Numbered from the stretch's first letter, positions 12,331 through 26,195 are shown. The stretch is DNA of 64,000 bases from Prinia subflava (GCF_021018805.1 NC_086256.1:10358032-10422031); one strand, 5' to 3'. A program made the numbers and translations. The notes: generated from the sequence alone by a model not told the origin.

Positions 12331-15300
12331 TGTTTATAAACTGTTCAGTATCCTGTTGTTCCATAAATAGTTATTATTACCTAGGAGATCAGATCTGTCT
12401 TAAGGACAAGAAATGCCTGGTACATATACTGAAAAAATCCCTAACAATGGAAGAAGCCAAAGAAATTTTGTGGTTTTCTTATTTTCATTTTCTTTCCTTA
12501 AACCAGAACCTGTAAGCATACTTTGCCTCCTTCAAATTCTGGACATCCTTTCTCAGATGTTCCAAGAACAGCAGGAATAAGTCAGCAACAGCAGGCTGAG
12601 AGCTGGCCTGTTTCATCAGACCCTTGGGACCAGCATCTTCCTCTGCAGATGCCTAAACTCCACAGACACTGTTTAAGAAACAAATCAAAAGCAACAAGAG
12701 CTGGCCACCACTGGCTCTAAGAAGTTGCTTGTTTTGCCACAGGTTACAGTAAGACTGCCTGGAGCTGTATACGGTTACACATTTACAAACAGATTCTTAG
12801 AACATAAACAAAACTCCCAGGACTGATATATGCTGTGCTACTCATCCCTAATTCACTGCCTGGTGAAGCAGCTGGTGTGGCTTTGAACAGCCCTGAGACC
12901 ATTCCAAAGTTGGTGTTTTCTTTCCAAACTGAAGGCAAGACTCTCCCACCACAACAGCTGCCATCCTATGGACTGGCTCATGCTGCAGCCCAGCCCAGGA
13001 CAGCACTCCATGGAGCCCAGGGATGCTCCAGTGACAGGGAAATTCACTGTGTCACAAACAGCTTTACCTTGCTTTTCATTTTAGATGACTTAAAACTATT
13101 CCACTTTTCCTAAATTCAAGGGAACTGTTTGTATTTAGAACAGCTCAACCAAGGGCCAGTTTTCACTCACAGTGTAAACTGTCTGTAGAAAGAAAAAAAA
13201 AGGGAAAAGTATCCAAGCCCAGAAACAAACACTTCTGGTGGCTAACAGAGCATCACCTTCCATCAAAGGCAGCAGAGACTGACTCTTGCTAACAGAGGGA
13301 AGCCCAAAGTAAATTAGATGCACAGACCTTTTCGTCTAGGAGTAAAATTACTGTAGTTTTGTGCACTGGCATTGTTATATATTCTTCTGATTTCAGGTGT
13401 TCCAAGATTCCATAGATTGTCACACATATTTTGATCTGTTTCATTCCAAGATAAATTAACTAACTTCTCAGCAATCTCTTTATCATATTGATATCACCAG
13501 TGTAAACATGAACCTAGGCTGGCACAGCTGATAAACAGATAAGAAACATGCTAAAATTGGTGTGACACAAGTATCAGTTTAGAAAGGGGAAACCATATAA
13601 ACCTCAAATCTTCTTCTCTCTTTTCCAAGAACTGTACAGGGTGTGTTACTTGAAACTTACACAATCCTGAAGCTTACATCACTTATTTAAGCTTGAAAGA
13701 AGAGCAAGTTAGCATGGCAGATGCAATGATTTTCAGAAGAATCACAATTAAACGCTTCTCAAGGTAGTTGGATACAGTTTTTCTGATTTTCAGGCTGGAC
13801 ACTGGAGTAAGTACAGCCCTGACTTGCACACAGGAAGTTCCTGTGCAAGTAAATCAAAGTGCTTCAGGAGAAAAAGGATGTGATGATCATTCTTAAATGT
13901 ATGGCAGATTACACAAAAAGGAAACAACTTTTACTGAATTATTAAATCTCCAGAATTTAGCAAGACAGAAGCAGAATAAAAACCCACAGTGACTAATACA
14001 AGTGAAATCTACTATCCCATTGCACTGCAGTGTGTGGCAATGCCCTTGCTCTGGTTTCCAGCATTACACGTGTGTTGGGTTGGGCAAACTTGGGAAACTA
14101 CAGGAACTTCACCAAGTTATTATGGTCCCTGGCACTACTGCAATAGCATTGCTTTGATAGTATTTAGCAATTCATTTATGGATTCTATTTTGCTGCATAC
14201 TTAGCTCAGAACTGTAGTAAAGGTAGCAAGAAAATAGTTGCTAAAGGAGCTTTTGCTGTTCCCTCTGCAGTGGAGTCAGAGTTTCTACAACATTAGCTGA
14301 ACAATGTTCTCAAGCGACTTTTCAAATTGCTACAAAGAGAATTTATAATCTTTTCAGTTTTTACCTTCATTTGCCTAATGCAGTGTTGGAGGGTTCCCCA
14401 GACTGTTTCTAATTTGGTCTAATAATCTTGCATAAATTATCAGGCGGCCTTTTCATCCATATTCTTAGCCAATGTACACTGGCTCAGTGACAGCATTTGC
14501 ATGCACTGACACTCCTGAAATGTTTCAATAATAGAACAAAGTGAGCAGTAATAGAGGAGAGAGAAAGACAGAAAAGATAGAAGAGGAAAATAATTTGACT
14601 TGAAATCTACCCAAAGATAGGAAATGTGATGAAAGCCACCAGTAGGGAGTTCAGAAGGAACAATTATCCACTCTTGAACACAATTCAGAAAACTTTGAGG
14701 GAAGCTGCATACTTTTCTACAGCAAGAGGAAATCACTGGTGACATACACAGTCTCAAAGATACCAAGGAACTTGCTGAGGCTCTGGGGAGATGGTGGTCT
14801 GAACCAATAAATATGAAGCTTCAGAAAATCAAAATCAGAGTTTTAATCAAAAGAGATAAAAATATTTTCTTATGGGAATGTGAGGAAAAGAAGCTGAGAC
14901 TTGTATATCAAAACCATAGTGATATTACCACTTAACCTTCAAGCTCACTGATATTTTTCATTTCTTGCATTCCATGCTTACCGATATTTTCCTTCTTCAA
15001 ATGGATTTAGATCCTCAAGCAAGCAATCCTTCCTGCAAGATCTTCCTGGAAGTCAAACGTTCTTACTGGTATAGCTTTAAGAGCAGATGGGCCACAGCAA
15101 CAGAGTCCAAACACACATGCACAATAAAATACGCTCATTTGGTGGCATGAATTAAATTTATTGCTTCTATTACAATCTTACATGCTCACGCAAATATGGT
15201 TATTTAGTTATACATTTGCAAAGCTGTCCTTCCCTTTTTTTTTTGGTTAACAGTCCACAATTTGGAAATAACTTTAGTATTCTGCAAAACAACAAGAAGC

Positions 15301-16204
15301 AAAAAAACACCCACCTTCAGAACAACCAAACCTGTTCTGTTACGACTCTAACATCTGAGGCAGTGTACTCATATTAAAGCAAGAACACATATGCTCTGCA
15401 TCTTTTTTGAATCCAGAAAGGCACATGCTCAATAAAGTCCCTGTGTCCATGTTCCAGCTTTCATTTTATAGTCTCACTTAGTTCCGAAGTCACGAAAAAC
15501 ACTCTGAAAACATACTTTTCAGTCACAGAGCCTGCACATCACATGGATTCACATACTTAACTTTAAACTCTTGAGAGAGGTCAGACAAGAAAGATTTCAG
15601 AAAAAATGGCATCAGCTCCCCACATCTCTCTCCTGGTGCCCAGGCTGGCTGACTGAATGTTTGCAATGTCATCACCTTAGCTCTTCAACTCCCCAGCTGC
15701 ACCCCTGGCAGGGTTTGTATAATGATATGGTAATTTCATAAACTGAACCAGTGAACTGGTCTGGATTAAAAATAATCTTGCACAAAACGAGTGGATGGAT
15801 GGAGGAGGGAAAGCTCGTGTTCAGCTATAAGGATTACTTTACTTATCCAGTTCATTGCACTGTGTGCAGGCAGCTCTGCTCACTCAGGTAACAAAGCAGC
15901 ACAAACTCCTCATGCAAACAGTGGTGATGCAGACACAGAAACAGAGCCTTTTCTTTTTCTTTTACATCTCCTCTTACATTATGGCATGTCTACTTCAACC
16001 TGACTGCAGCAGCATGCACATCACCAGAAGTGAGGCAATGAGCTGCTGCTTTTGTATTTTGTTTTGAAGTACAAGCTCCAGCTGGTCAATCAGTGCATGA
16101 ATTTCAGAGCTAGCAGTGAAGTTATGTGTCAGGTTTCATCTGCTCCTCTCTAGAATTACATTCCCAAGCACTCTTCTCTGCAATAAAAAATGAATGCAGG
16201 GAAT

Positions 16205-16240
16205 CTGCCACAGAGAAATTAAGTGATATGACCACACTTT
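16205..16240 (-). repeat. Possible MIR-type SINE core
   Basis: The segment gccacagagaaattaagtga followed by tatgaccacac resembles the reverse-complement MIR block gcacagagaggttaagtgac with its following ggtcacac. Only about 35 bp can be aligned by eye. Confidence 0.42.
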
Positions 16241-17793
16241 AAACAAAGCTTTGGTTACCACCACTTCAGTACCAGAGGTTTGCAACACTCTGGACATGAG
16301 TTAAGAAATGCTGCTTCTTAATCCCAGCTTCCTCCTACAGACAAGGCAGGTGTAAGGGAACTGAAGCAGTCAGGGTGTTGTGAAGAGCAATACAATTAGC
16401 CCAGTTATAAATAGCAACAAGAGCTCAGACAACAATCCTAGTTTGAACATTAAAAGCAAACGTCTCCTAACAGACTGTGCTGTGTATTTACTAGAGCCAG
16501 CAGCAGTGAAAGTATTCTGTGAGGTAACATTCCTGTAATCTTTAGGCTGAAGTATGAGAGATTTATGAGTTCATGACAATAAAACAAACATAGGAATTAT
16601 ACCTCTTGTATATTCTGACCCAATTTTGTCACTCAAAATATACCCCAATACATTTTTTTAATCATCCTCTAAAAACTGCCTTCAAATTATATATAATACC
16701 TAATACACTAACTGCAGAGGTGAAAAAGCTGAGAAAGTTTTCCCAGAACCAATATATAAAGGAGAAAAAAGGCATCACTTCATAAAATTCACAAAGAAAG
16801 AAAGGTAGAGAAGTGCAAAACATCCCGTTGCCAGCAGTGACAGTGGAACAGCAGCTGACTGCATGGGAAGATGTGTTACTGGGAAAGCCACGGAGCTCTG
16901 CGCCGGGAGGTGCTACCCAGACACCAGGAGTGAGTTGAGAGGGTGTGTGTTTTGGCTTACATGTTTGTTTAGCCTGGGATTTACAAAACACAGAATAAGG
17001 AGGTGAGAGGAGGTAAGAGCAGCAGCAGGCTTCAATCCCCTGGCACAGCACAGGCCAGGCATTTAACAACCTGGAGCTTGGAGAAATGGAAAACCCTGAT
17101 AGCTTAACTGACCAGGGCACCAAAAACTTCTCTTTTATCCTTCCTCTCCCCTCCTGCAAGTCTTGAACTCTTCTAGCCACAGTTAACCTAGAAAATGAAG
17201 GAAATTGATGATGTTCAATACTGCCTAGAAGAAAATACACCTGCATCAACTTGTCCCTTCAAATTCAAACCTCAATAATGCAACAATGATATTTTCTTAG
17301 TCTTTGATGTGGGGATAGGTGGGAGGTGTGATGAAGATTGCAGGTCAGCAGCTGGGCTTCCCCAGACACCCTTTTGGGCACTGGCACCTATCAGGTTCCT
17401 TCCAGAGCTGTGATTACAGCAGTTACTGGGACTCCAAATGTAACTGTGAGCTCTGAAACAACTCTGTCACCATCACACACTATTCCTGAATGAATGCACA
17501 GGCACAGAACAAGAGATTTAAGGAAGGGACAGGAATTTGAGCACTCCCCATTCCCAGAAGAGCAGCAATCATGTTTTGAAGGAAAGCAGAAAGATTTTCT
17601 CACAGCAGTGTCTGGGATACAGGGACCCTGACTTCACTAGAAGTCTTGAGATGCGTCCCACTCCTTATTGAACACAAACTGCTTTCACAGCTCACATTAA
17701 CAAAATGAACCACCTCTGTGTGTTTCAAAATGAGATGTACATTATATTTATATTTAGAAGACAACCCACCCCACTATCAATAACTAATTCAGC

Positions 17794-17818
17794 ATATATA
17801 TATATAATTTTATATATC
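17794..17818. repeat. (AT)n microsatellite
   Basis: A run of alternating A and T (about 14 bases) is followed by an imperfect attttatatat extension. It is simple sequence in the intron. Confidence 0.85.
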
Positions 17819-19962
17819 CTAAAAAATTAAGAGATACTGTCCACTGCACCTGAAAAGACCCAAGCTATGCAGCAGATGCACGGCACTACAGTCAGGCAAC
17901 AGTTTTGATTCCCTGTAGCAATCCTCAGTGGCACATTAATTATCCAGCCTCTTTCTTCATGAGTTCTCAGGAACCACATGAAGCTGCCATCCTTCGCCTT
18001 TCTCTGCTCTCCTTACATAGTTAATCACAGAGGAGGCAGCTGCCACCTGCACTGACAGCTCCTAAGCACTGAGCTCGTGCCCTGTCACTTCAGTAGAAGC
18101 CCATGCTGGGCATGGCAGTAATTCATGAGGCATGGAGCCAGTCTGACATGCATAAAGTCAGTTCCAAGCAGAGGGTTAAAAAATGTGCTTTCTAGACTGT
18201 TTTTTTTCTGAATATCTAAACAACAAAGCAGAAATGTGTGGGATGGACAGATGCTATTGTGTGCTTGTTCTAAGAAACACAGCTTCCTGAAAGGAGATAT
18301 GGAAATGAACATAGAAATATTTACGATGAGGGGACCACATTTTAAAATTATCCTGACTCCTACTAAAGCCTTTGCCGAAGCTCCAGTTCCACCCAAAGTC
18401 CCAATCCCCCATTTGCATATAAGAATGGCTTTTTTTTTTTTCCCCTAAAGCATAAAAAATGCAAAGCCATATCTGTAAGGCACTAATGGCAAAGAATTTT
18501 TTACCAAGGTCTGATGTTAAGGAGACAGGTGCCTACACTCTGAAGAAAGGTCTTCTGGTGCTGCCCCATCTATACACCCCCAGCCTGTGGAAGTGGATAA
18601 AGGCACAGGAGTCTGTGACCTACAAAATCAAGGGGGAACTAAACATCAGAAAAAACCCACACAGAAGAATGACTTCAGAGAAAGGCACTGAAATTTCTGT
18701 GGCTGGCATAAATCCGTGTCATGCACTCTCTGCTGATATGAAAGCTTTAAAATTTTTGAACTTTATGTACAAAGAAGCAATTCAGCATGAAAATATAATT
18801 CCAGAAGACTTTACAGGAGAGCTGTTTATCATCTGAGTGAAGAGCAGGCTACAGTACTGAAAAATAAGAGGGGCAAAAAATATGACTGCAAGGGAAAAAA
18901 AAATACCAATTGCTAATCAATAGAAAGTTCACACCAGAATAATCAAACAAACCAAACTGATTTTATTTCTGAATTGGTTTTAAAATGTTTGTGATTCATA
19001 TAAGGCTATTTCTTAGCACCAATTGACTAGAAAACACTTATAATCTAATCCTTGGTGCAAAAATAGTCTTATGTATCTGAATCACAAACAATAAATTCAC
19101 TCTTTTGGTCACAACACCAGCAGATTTGTTGTATATCAAACTTCCTCTTTCTCCCTTATTCTGAAATACTTTCAGATACTCTTTAAATAATTCTTTGCCA
19201 TGTTCCCCTACCAAACACAGATACACAAGACTGCAGGCTGCAGACATTCTCTATTTACCGCCTCCTCTAATTTCTAGTATTAGCTGCCAAATTACAAGAG
19301 CTTGTGGTTGGAAAATTGCAGCTGAGTATTGAGTAGCTGAACTGTCCCAGGCTGGCATGTCAGCCACAAATTGTGGGCAGAGGTCTCTTTTCTCATTTGA
19401 TAAAGAATAGGGCATAGAAAGAGCTGTACACAGGCAGCATCGTTTCCACAGCCAGGCCAGACACGCAGGAGACTGCAGTGTTACCACTGCAAATACAAGT
19501 TAGTGCCTTCTACAAAAAGGTCAAAGCATTAACTCCAGACTTGTAGGTGACCTCAGATGAACTAAAATAGTGTAATTCACTGAACATAGTAGTCTAATTC
19601 ACTAACCTACTGATGCCATTTTACCAAACACACTTGCCATTTTCTTTGTATCATTTTGAAACCAGTAACCTCACTTCAGGCACTTTGAATCATTATTTGC
19701 AATTGGGAGATTTGCAAGAAGCAGAATCTTTTGTCCTGGAAAGTGAAAAATTAGATAATTTTCCTTCATTTACAGTGAGCAGCAGATGCAGCCCAGCTGG
19801 CCAGACCTGACACTGAGCTGCAGTACTGAGATCATGCACCCATTTCTTTTGGTGTGGAGCCACCATCGTGACTCAGATTACAGCATGTTTTTCTGAAGCT
19901 ATATCATCCTGCCTTTAAGGCACAATCCTTAAAAAACCCAGAAAAGAGAGGCATGGGCACAA

Positions 19963-20690
19963 GGGATTAGACCAGACATCCACTTTGCCCAGTACCTGAC
20001 GTCTGTGTCCATGGGACAACACTCCAGTAAAAAGCCTAAGAAGCAGGGACTACACCAAGCTACATGCTGCCCTCAACATCCATTTAGTATGTAACTTAGA
20101 GAGTTCCATACCTGAATACTTAAGAGTATATTTCATATTTTTAAATCTTTTGTCCATTATGGAGCCCATTCTTACAAAAATGTAACTGGAAATAGCATGA
20201 AATAGCACATACTTTATTTACTTTAAACCTGGAGCACAATATTTACATTTAATATCTCCAAATCTTGTCAAACCGTGTCATTCACTATGTTATACAGGCC
20301 TGTGAACACTCTCTGCTTTCTGTACTTCACAGAGTATAACTAAGGCACAACTAAGTCCACCACACACCATAAACTTAGATCAATATTCTCCACAAATACT
20401 ATCTTTTATCCATCAGAACTGAATTTTGCCTGCCATTTTCTTGCCCCACAACTTACCACTGCAAGATGCCTCTGACATTCCTCACAGTCAGCTTTTGGTC
20501 TTACCACCTGGGAAAATGTGTTAGTGCTTTATTATTCATCCTCCATTCCAGACAGTTTATGAGCATTTGGAACAGCAGAGATCCTAGCACACTTTCTTCC
20601 AGAAAACTCCATCCCTGTATTGTCCAGTCTTCTTATTTTTTCCATACAGTTTCCACTACTTACCTAGTCACTATCTAATTACTACAGAAC
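19963..20690 (-). mobile_element. Old, degenerate CR1/L3-like LINE fragment, antisense
   Basis: Read on the plus strand, the segment starts with a form of the antisense 3' end of older amniote CR1 elements (gggattagaccagacatcca, then ctttgcccagtacctg). From about 20400 it matches the antisense reverse-transcriptase region: gaattttgcctgccattttc, then ttgccccac, a cagtcagcttttggtctt block, and gagcatttggaacagcagag with atcctagcac. The stretch between (20100-20380) is poorly matched, so the element is decayed or internally deleted. The element runs in the same direction as ST3GAL3. Boundaries are approximate. Confidence 0.62.
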
Positions 20691-21480
20691 TACACTAGTT
20701 TAACTTCCCAAAAATCTTTGAAACAGTTTGGTTGTTTTTGGTTTTTCGGGCAGGGGTTTGTTTGCTCGGAGGTTTTGCATGTGTGTGTATTATGGTTTTT
20801 TTAAGAAATCCAGACATGTTGTATTAGTTAAATCAAATGCTGATCCAGTCATTGAAACAACACAAGCAGATTTACAGGGCAGAAGTTCCTGCTGCAGAAG
20901 ACAATTTGTCTCCTCTCTCTATGTGAACAAACACCAATTCTATTTTTTATTTTTAGGTTCTAAGAGGAGCCTGATACAGAAACCAGGCTTGCTCTTAGCT
21001 TCCACTTTCCCAAACAACCCCCCAGACCCTCCTTGAAAAGCCCAGCACGTTTACTGCTTTTCATTCTTCCATTCTAAGGCCAATTTAAGCACAACCGTGT
21101 GTAACTCGGCAACTTCAACACCGAGCTCCTCACAAAGTGAGAACTTTTCCTAGCAGTTCTTTGTGCTAGGAATTCACTCCAAAACGTCAAGCTTCTGTCA
21201 CTTTCCCCCAGCCTGTCCCCTGGAAATGAAGGGTCCACATGGGAACTGTTCTGCAGTGAATAGCAATGCAAATAACTTCTCTGCCACAGCTTTACCTTCC
21301 CTTAGCTCACATGTAATATTATAAACTTCTATCAGCTCATCGGGATCTCTGACAGGTTTTTCGCCTTTGACAGTCAGACAAAAAGCTTTATTATTTTTTA
21401 AATGTCTTTACAAAGTTGTTCCTCAACATTTTTTTTGCTCTATCTCATTATGGTTTATATTTAACTTGCCAAAGTTAATG

Positions 21481-21680
21481 CTCTTTCCTATTCTCCTCAT
21501 TTGGATACTATTTCTGCTTCAGAAAGATGACATATTTCTCTAGGAGTCTTTGTTTACTTTACTGTTTAAGCAAGTTGTTGTTCATTTTTGTGGCTTTTCT
21601 TCCATCTCTTATTTCCCCTCCCTTCTCACCCTTCACCATTGAAACTGGACACAGTATTCTAGAAATCTTGGATTGTGAGG
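21481..21680 (-). mobile_element. Second old CR1-like fragment, antisense
   Basis: The motifs ctctttcctattctcctcat, then ttggatactatttc, ttcatttttgtggcttttct and ggacacagtattctag (ending at 21662) follow the antisense order of the CR1 reverse-transcriptase 3' half (tctctcctcatatggaagct, a tttttgttgcccttctc block, and ggacacagtattc). These blocks belong closer to the 3' end of the element than the last part of the fragment at 20.4-20.7 kb. This is therefore a separate copy or a rearranged one. Confidence 0.55.
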
Positions 21681-24053
21681 TTTTGCATTTTAATTTTTAG
21701 TCAGTGTTTCACGCAGAATTCTCCACTTTTTTGTGTACATATGAAATAGCACTAAAGAAATGGTATTTTGTTAAGTTTACATGAAGATTTCTGTTTCCAA
21801 GACAGAGTTTTTCTGCCTTGAAGGTAAAATCTGCATTTGTTCCTCCCAGATGTTTTATTTCATGTTGGATATATTAACATATATTTTGTTGGACTGTGGC
21901 CATTTAAATCAGGCAATTCAGATCTTTCTCTAGAAGTAAGTGACCCTTTATTTAGTACTCTACAACCCAGGATTCTTTCCAGATAGGATTATTGATGAAG
22001 GGATCAAGCATTTCTAGAATGAGAACTGATCAGCTGAGGACCTCATTAAACCAAAAAAACAAACATACATTTAGTCTTTCGTTACCATCAACCACATTTT
22101 GGTATTTTCAGCAATTGCTCATGCTTGATAAAGTCTGAATTCTCATTTTTACCATTAAAAAGGCACTTACCAAGTAGAGCTACATCCTCTGAGAAATATT
22201 TATTCTATTTCAACTATTTCCACCATATTTTGCCTATTTACATTTAAAATTGTACTAAAAAGTCAGGAATCTTAAAATGGGAAAACATTTATTCATTTTA
22301 TTCGTGCTTGAAAACAGCGGAACCAACTTTATCCAAATATTAAAAACACCCAACAAAAACACACATTTAACAGCAAAGACCAAGCCTAAAAAATGTCAGT
22401 TGTAGAAATGATGGTTTCCTAATGACACAATCAACTGAAAACAAAAGCTAGAATCAAACATATCATGCAGCTCAAAGCTTTAAATGAACAGGCATGATAA
22501 TTTGGCTTTAAGTGTTCTAAATATATTGAATATCTGGCTTGGTAATATTAACTTTGCAAAGTTCTCCGAGTACAAGGAAAGTTGCAGAAGAGAAGGAATT
22601 TTAAGTGCAGCATGATTTTTTTTCAGAACTACTGGTCAGCCATCCTGACAGCAGTAAAATAATGAAATGTTCAACACTGAATTCAATTGGTAAAAAAATC
22701 AAAGACATCACAGGAAAAAATGACAATGTTAGTTTTAAGATCCATGTTAGATGATCACCTGAACATAAATACCCGGTGAGAGGCTGTCTTTAAAACTGTG
22801 AATATGATTTTTCAATGTATGAACAAGACAACAACCACTTGCTTCAACTAGAGACACATTTCTACCTCTTTGCATGGAATTAATTCAATACAGTCAACTA
22901 CTGGGAGAAGGTGACTGAACAGAGATCTGTAAGCAGCTGCTGAGGGAGAGAATAAATATCACTTCAGATTCTAGGAGGCTAAAAACCTCCTTCTCAAAGC
23001 CAAAGTCCTTTTTAAAATTAAAATAAGATTAATAGTTTTGTAATAATGAGTTCATCCTACTCTGTACTATTTACATTTAATATGTACACAAACACAGATT
23101 TAAAAGCACCATTTATTTATATTCTAACCAGAGTTCCAAAATTCTCACAGAAGATAATACTGATAATTGTTTGGTTTACACTGGTGATGGAGAACTTTAG
23201 TGTTTTGTTTTTAAGGCTTGTCTGTAGTATCTACTGGTTATAAGGCAATGCCAGATGTATTTTTTTATCTTAAAAAAGCTTTCAGACAGCATACTTGTCA
23301 ACAAAAACAAATATAGAAGATACCACCAGTTTCAGGCTTGGCTTGAAGGCCATGATCACTCAGCCTAATGTTGAGATGCACAGGTCATGGAAATTCCCTC
23401 CTCAAAAGAAATAAAACATCTCTTTTGGAAAACTCTCAGTTATGTTTAAAAGTCCTCAACCTCTTTTGCCAAAGAGATCATTGCACTAGAGCATTTCTTC
23501 CATGTGTACAAGAATCTTGTACAATGGTCAAACAACCATTTGGTCAAATTTTCCATTCAATGCACCAAACTGAAATCCTTGAGCCTCAACAGATTAATGT
23601 TCCTGCCAATCTATCTTCTGAACTGTCTCCCAGAAATTCTACAAACTCCAGACACCTGAGGGACACTTTACCCTGTTCTCCCAAGAGCAAAATAGCCAAA
23701 ACCAACTACAACAAAGCATCACACTTTACTATCTACTCCAGATAATCATGACCAAAGCTTCCTAAGCATTGCATCATCTGGTACGAGCAGTGAGTTTGAC
23801 CACATATTTGTATTATGCACTGACAACAAAATTTGTTTTATTACTTGAGCAAAAGTCCTAGTCAGACTGAAGTCAACTAAGCCATTGCCACTGACCACTC
23901 AAATAGTCCAGAATTTCAACACTGGTCTCTCCGTGAACCAGCCAAGTGACAGGGTAATGACACTTCTCAAGACAAACTCTGCCCATCACCCACCTTGAAG
24001 GATGAGAGGTCATAAGAGGAAGTGGGAAAAAACCTCCCACAGTGATTACTTAC

Positions 24054-24146
24054 TTTGGGAAGATGACAGTCATGAGCGCTGATGCATAGCCAGGCTTGCA
24101 CACTCCCTCAGAGAAATTGGCATACTTTGATGCCAGTTCTGGAGGC
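24054..24146 (-). CDS. ST3GAL3: ST3GAL3 coding exon, start of lumenal domain (exon 5 by mammalian numbering)
   Basis: This 93-nt exon begins with the last base of a Leu codon, encodes 30 full codons, and ends with two bases of a Lys codon (AA, completed by G or A of the next exon). The peptide starts PPELASKYANFSEGVCKPGY and continues ASALMTVIFPK. The human segment differs at about five of 31 positions by my recollection. Visible features are an N-F-S glycosylation sequon (Asn codon at 24118-24116) and one Cys in GVCKPGY. The acceptor is ccttgtttttccacag with a plausible branch site (tgctgat) upstream. The donor is gtaagtaat. It is phase 2 at both ends, so skipping it would remove 31 residues in frame. 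The next exon, which in mammals begins with an FSKPAPMF-like sequence, was searched for down to position 1 and not found, so it should lie outside the window. Confidence 0.97.
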
Positions 24147-25415
24147 CTGTGGAAAAACAAGGACACAATCAGCACTTTCCTGGCTATGAACTGGTTTTTT
24201 GCAATCATCCAAGTGATTTTTCTCCTTATAGCTTTGCAGAAAACAGCCACTGGGAGTAATTGCAAACACAGACCATTATTTATTTGTTGCACTGTGGCAT
24301 CACGGAAGAACAACAAACAAAGGAGAGAGGTAAAGATACCTGAAATACCACTAAATCACTAGATTTGCTAAAGATTTTTATAGCTAGCAAGGTAAAGCTC
24401 ATGGAAGAAAAATATCAATATATCATTTTAGACTTCAACCTTTCAAAAGGAAAAAAAGACATAAACAGCACTTTGGCTAGTTTTCTAAGTTATGATCAAA
24501 GTTAGAATTATAGAAAAGTATTATTTAGAAGATTACTTAAAGATAGTTTCAGGAATTTGAAACAAAGCTTCAAGCAGTACTGACAGGGTATCATCAAGGG
24601 ATAAGTGCTTTCAGTATTTGGAAGAGATGACATTGCTGCTGCTTTGTTGAGGTATGTCTCAATTCAGCTTGGCTAGTGATTCGGGCCAAATTTAGATTAT
24701 GTGGGGGTTTTTTCGTTCAGTTTCTGTACAGAAACAAGAGTAGCAACTTAATTAAAGATATTTCAGTCTATCACATGCATTTACCATAGGTCTACTGAGT
24801 GACCTAAAAAAAGCTTTTAATTTTGTGTCCCTATTCACCACCTGCAACATTTTTATATTCATCCACTTCATTAAAGCATTACAAGGGTTAATTCACTTGT
24901 GCTTTCAAAGTAACATTAGCTATCTTAGTGTCAGCCACAATATGAGAATTGTTAATGTTCCTTCAAAGAACAACAAAAAAAGCATTTACAATTCCACACT
25001 CGACATTCAGTGGAAGTTGTGAAGACTCGACCGATAACGTTGTTCTTGCTACATCATTATCAGCAGCAGGCAGGTAATGAAAGGTTTCTTCCTCCAGTTC
25101 AGCGCTAGGACTCAGATGAAGATGACAGTGCAGCTCCACAGAGTAGCAACACAAAATCAGTCCTGAAGAGCCCATTATTATCCCAATCATGTTCTTTCCC
25201 AGCCATCACCAATACCACTTAACCACCAAACTACCAACTGCAATGAAGGTAGATTCAGAGTTTCAGAATTACACATAGGAAGGACAATAACTCCATGCTG
25301 AACTGATAGTAACTATTCTTCTTACACTGCTCCTGCATCACCTCTCAGCAGACCAGTAGCCAGTTCCACCTAGATGAACAATACATGGACAATTAATTTT
25401 ACAACTAGCACAAAA

Positions 25416-25443
25416 TCTCCTATAGCTCCTGAACTATAGGAGA
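25416..25443. repeat. Perfect 10-bp inverted repeat, 8-nt loop
   Basis: The arms are tctcctatag (25416-25425) and ctataggaga (25434-25443), separated by ctcctgaa. The pairing does not extend further on either side. No function is evident. Confidence 0.9.
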
Positions 25444-25730
25444 ATGAACCCTCTGTATACAGAATTTCTGTAATTCTGAAGATATAGATATATACAAAAC
25501 CTCTATGGCTCTTAAAGAATAAAATCTGTTTATGCTGAATAAAAATCTAAACCTTCAATTGCTGGAAGAGAAAAGAAACTAGAGAAGATAAATAGTCACT
25601 GTAAGTATTTAATTTCTTAAGATCTTTTAAGCTAAAAAGCACTTTAAAAGCTTAAGAACACAGATCCTGTTTAATTCTGTCACAGATATCCTGCATAGTT
25701 ATGGTCCAAACATGTAATATTTTACTATCA

Positions 25731-25765
25731 AAATTCCTCATCTGTAGGATGGCAGAACAATACAT
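25731..25765 (+). repeat. Possible MIR-type core
   Basis: aaattcctcatctgtaggat followed by ggcag resembles the MIR core ttcctcatctgtaaaatggg. It is a short match only. Confidence 0.3.
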
Positions 25766-26195
25766 TTGGCCGTTTACACAGTCAATTATTTACAATGAAG
25801 TTAAGATATCTCTAAATATATGATATAGACATGGAGCAAAAGAGACAGGTGTAACATTATCTAGCACATCTCAAATCCATGAGTTTGGTTTCCATAGGTG
25901 ATGATGTAATATCATAATACATTTCTTTAAATGAGAGAGATGAGAAAACACCTGAGAAATGAGCATCTAAAATGATTTGCGTTCTTATACCAGTCAGGAT
26001 CTCTTTATAAATAGGCATATGAAGGACTGACAAAACAAAAGGTTTTAATGATGCTCAAGTGTATCCCCTCCTAACACAGTCAAAAGGGACAGCAGAATCT
26101 ACGGATCATAGCTTGTTGAAGTATTTCAGATATGAAGAAATGTGGGAAATTTAAACTTTTTTCAAGCAAATCTAAGCATTGTTAGAATTTTATCC

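Larger units (their letters stand above)
1..24053 (-). other. ST3GAL3: ST3GAL3 intron downstream of exon 5 (partial, at least 24 kb)
   Basis: This begins at the strong donor gtaagtaat after exon 5 and runs past the lower edge of the window. It contains both plus-oriented CR1 3' ends, two older minus-oriented CR1 fragments near 20-21.7 kb, possible MIR-like cores near 12.3 and 16.2 kb, an AT microsatellite at 17.8 kb and a 24-bp tandem duplication at 4.56 kb. Exon-like segments on the opposite strand (142-284, 7239-7349, 7891-7941, 10530-10583, 10914-11037) are discussed under findings and not annotated as genes. Stretches such as 5.0-7.1 kb, 13.1-15.8 kb and 22.0-23.9 kb show nothing I can name. 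Confidence 0.88.

Noticed and set aside
16662..17249. Minus-strand open frame of 195 codons, the longest in the window
   Set aside because: It is Phe/Ser/Cys-rich with no recognisable domain, has no splice or promoter context, and overlaps ordinary intron sequence. Treated as chance.
1..24053. Next ST3GAL3 exon (the one after exon 5)
   Set aside because: I looked on the minus strand for the PPFGIKG-type and MFLDDSF-type coding signatures and found none, so this exon is inferred to lie outside the window.
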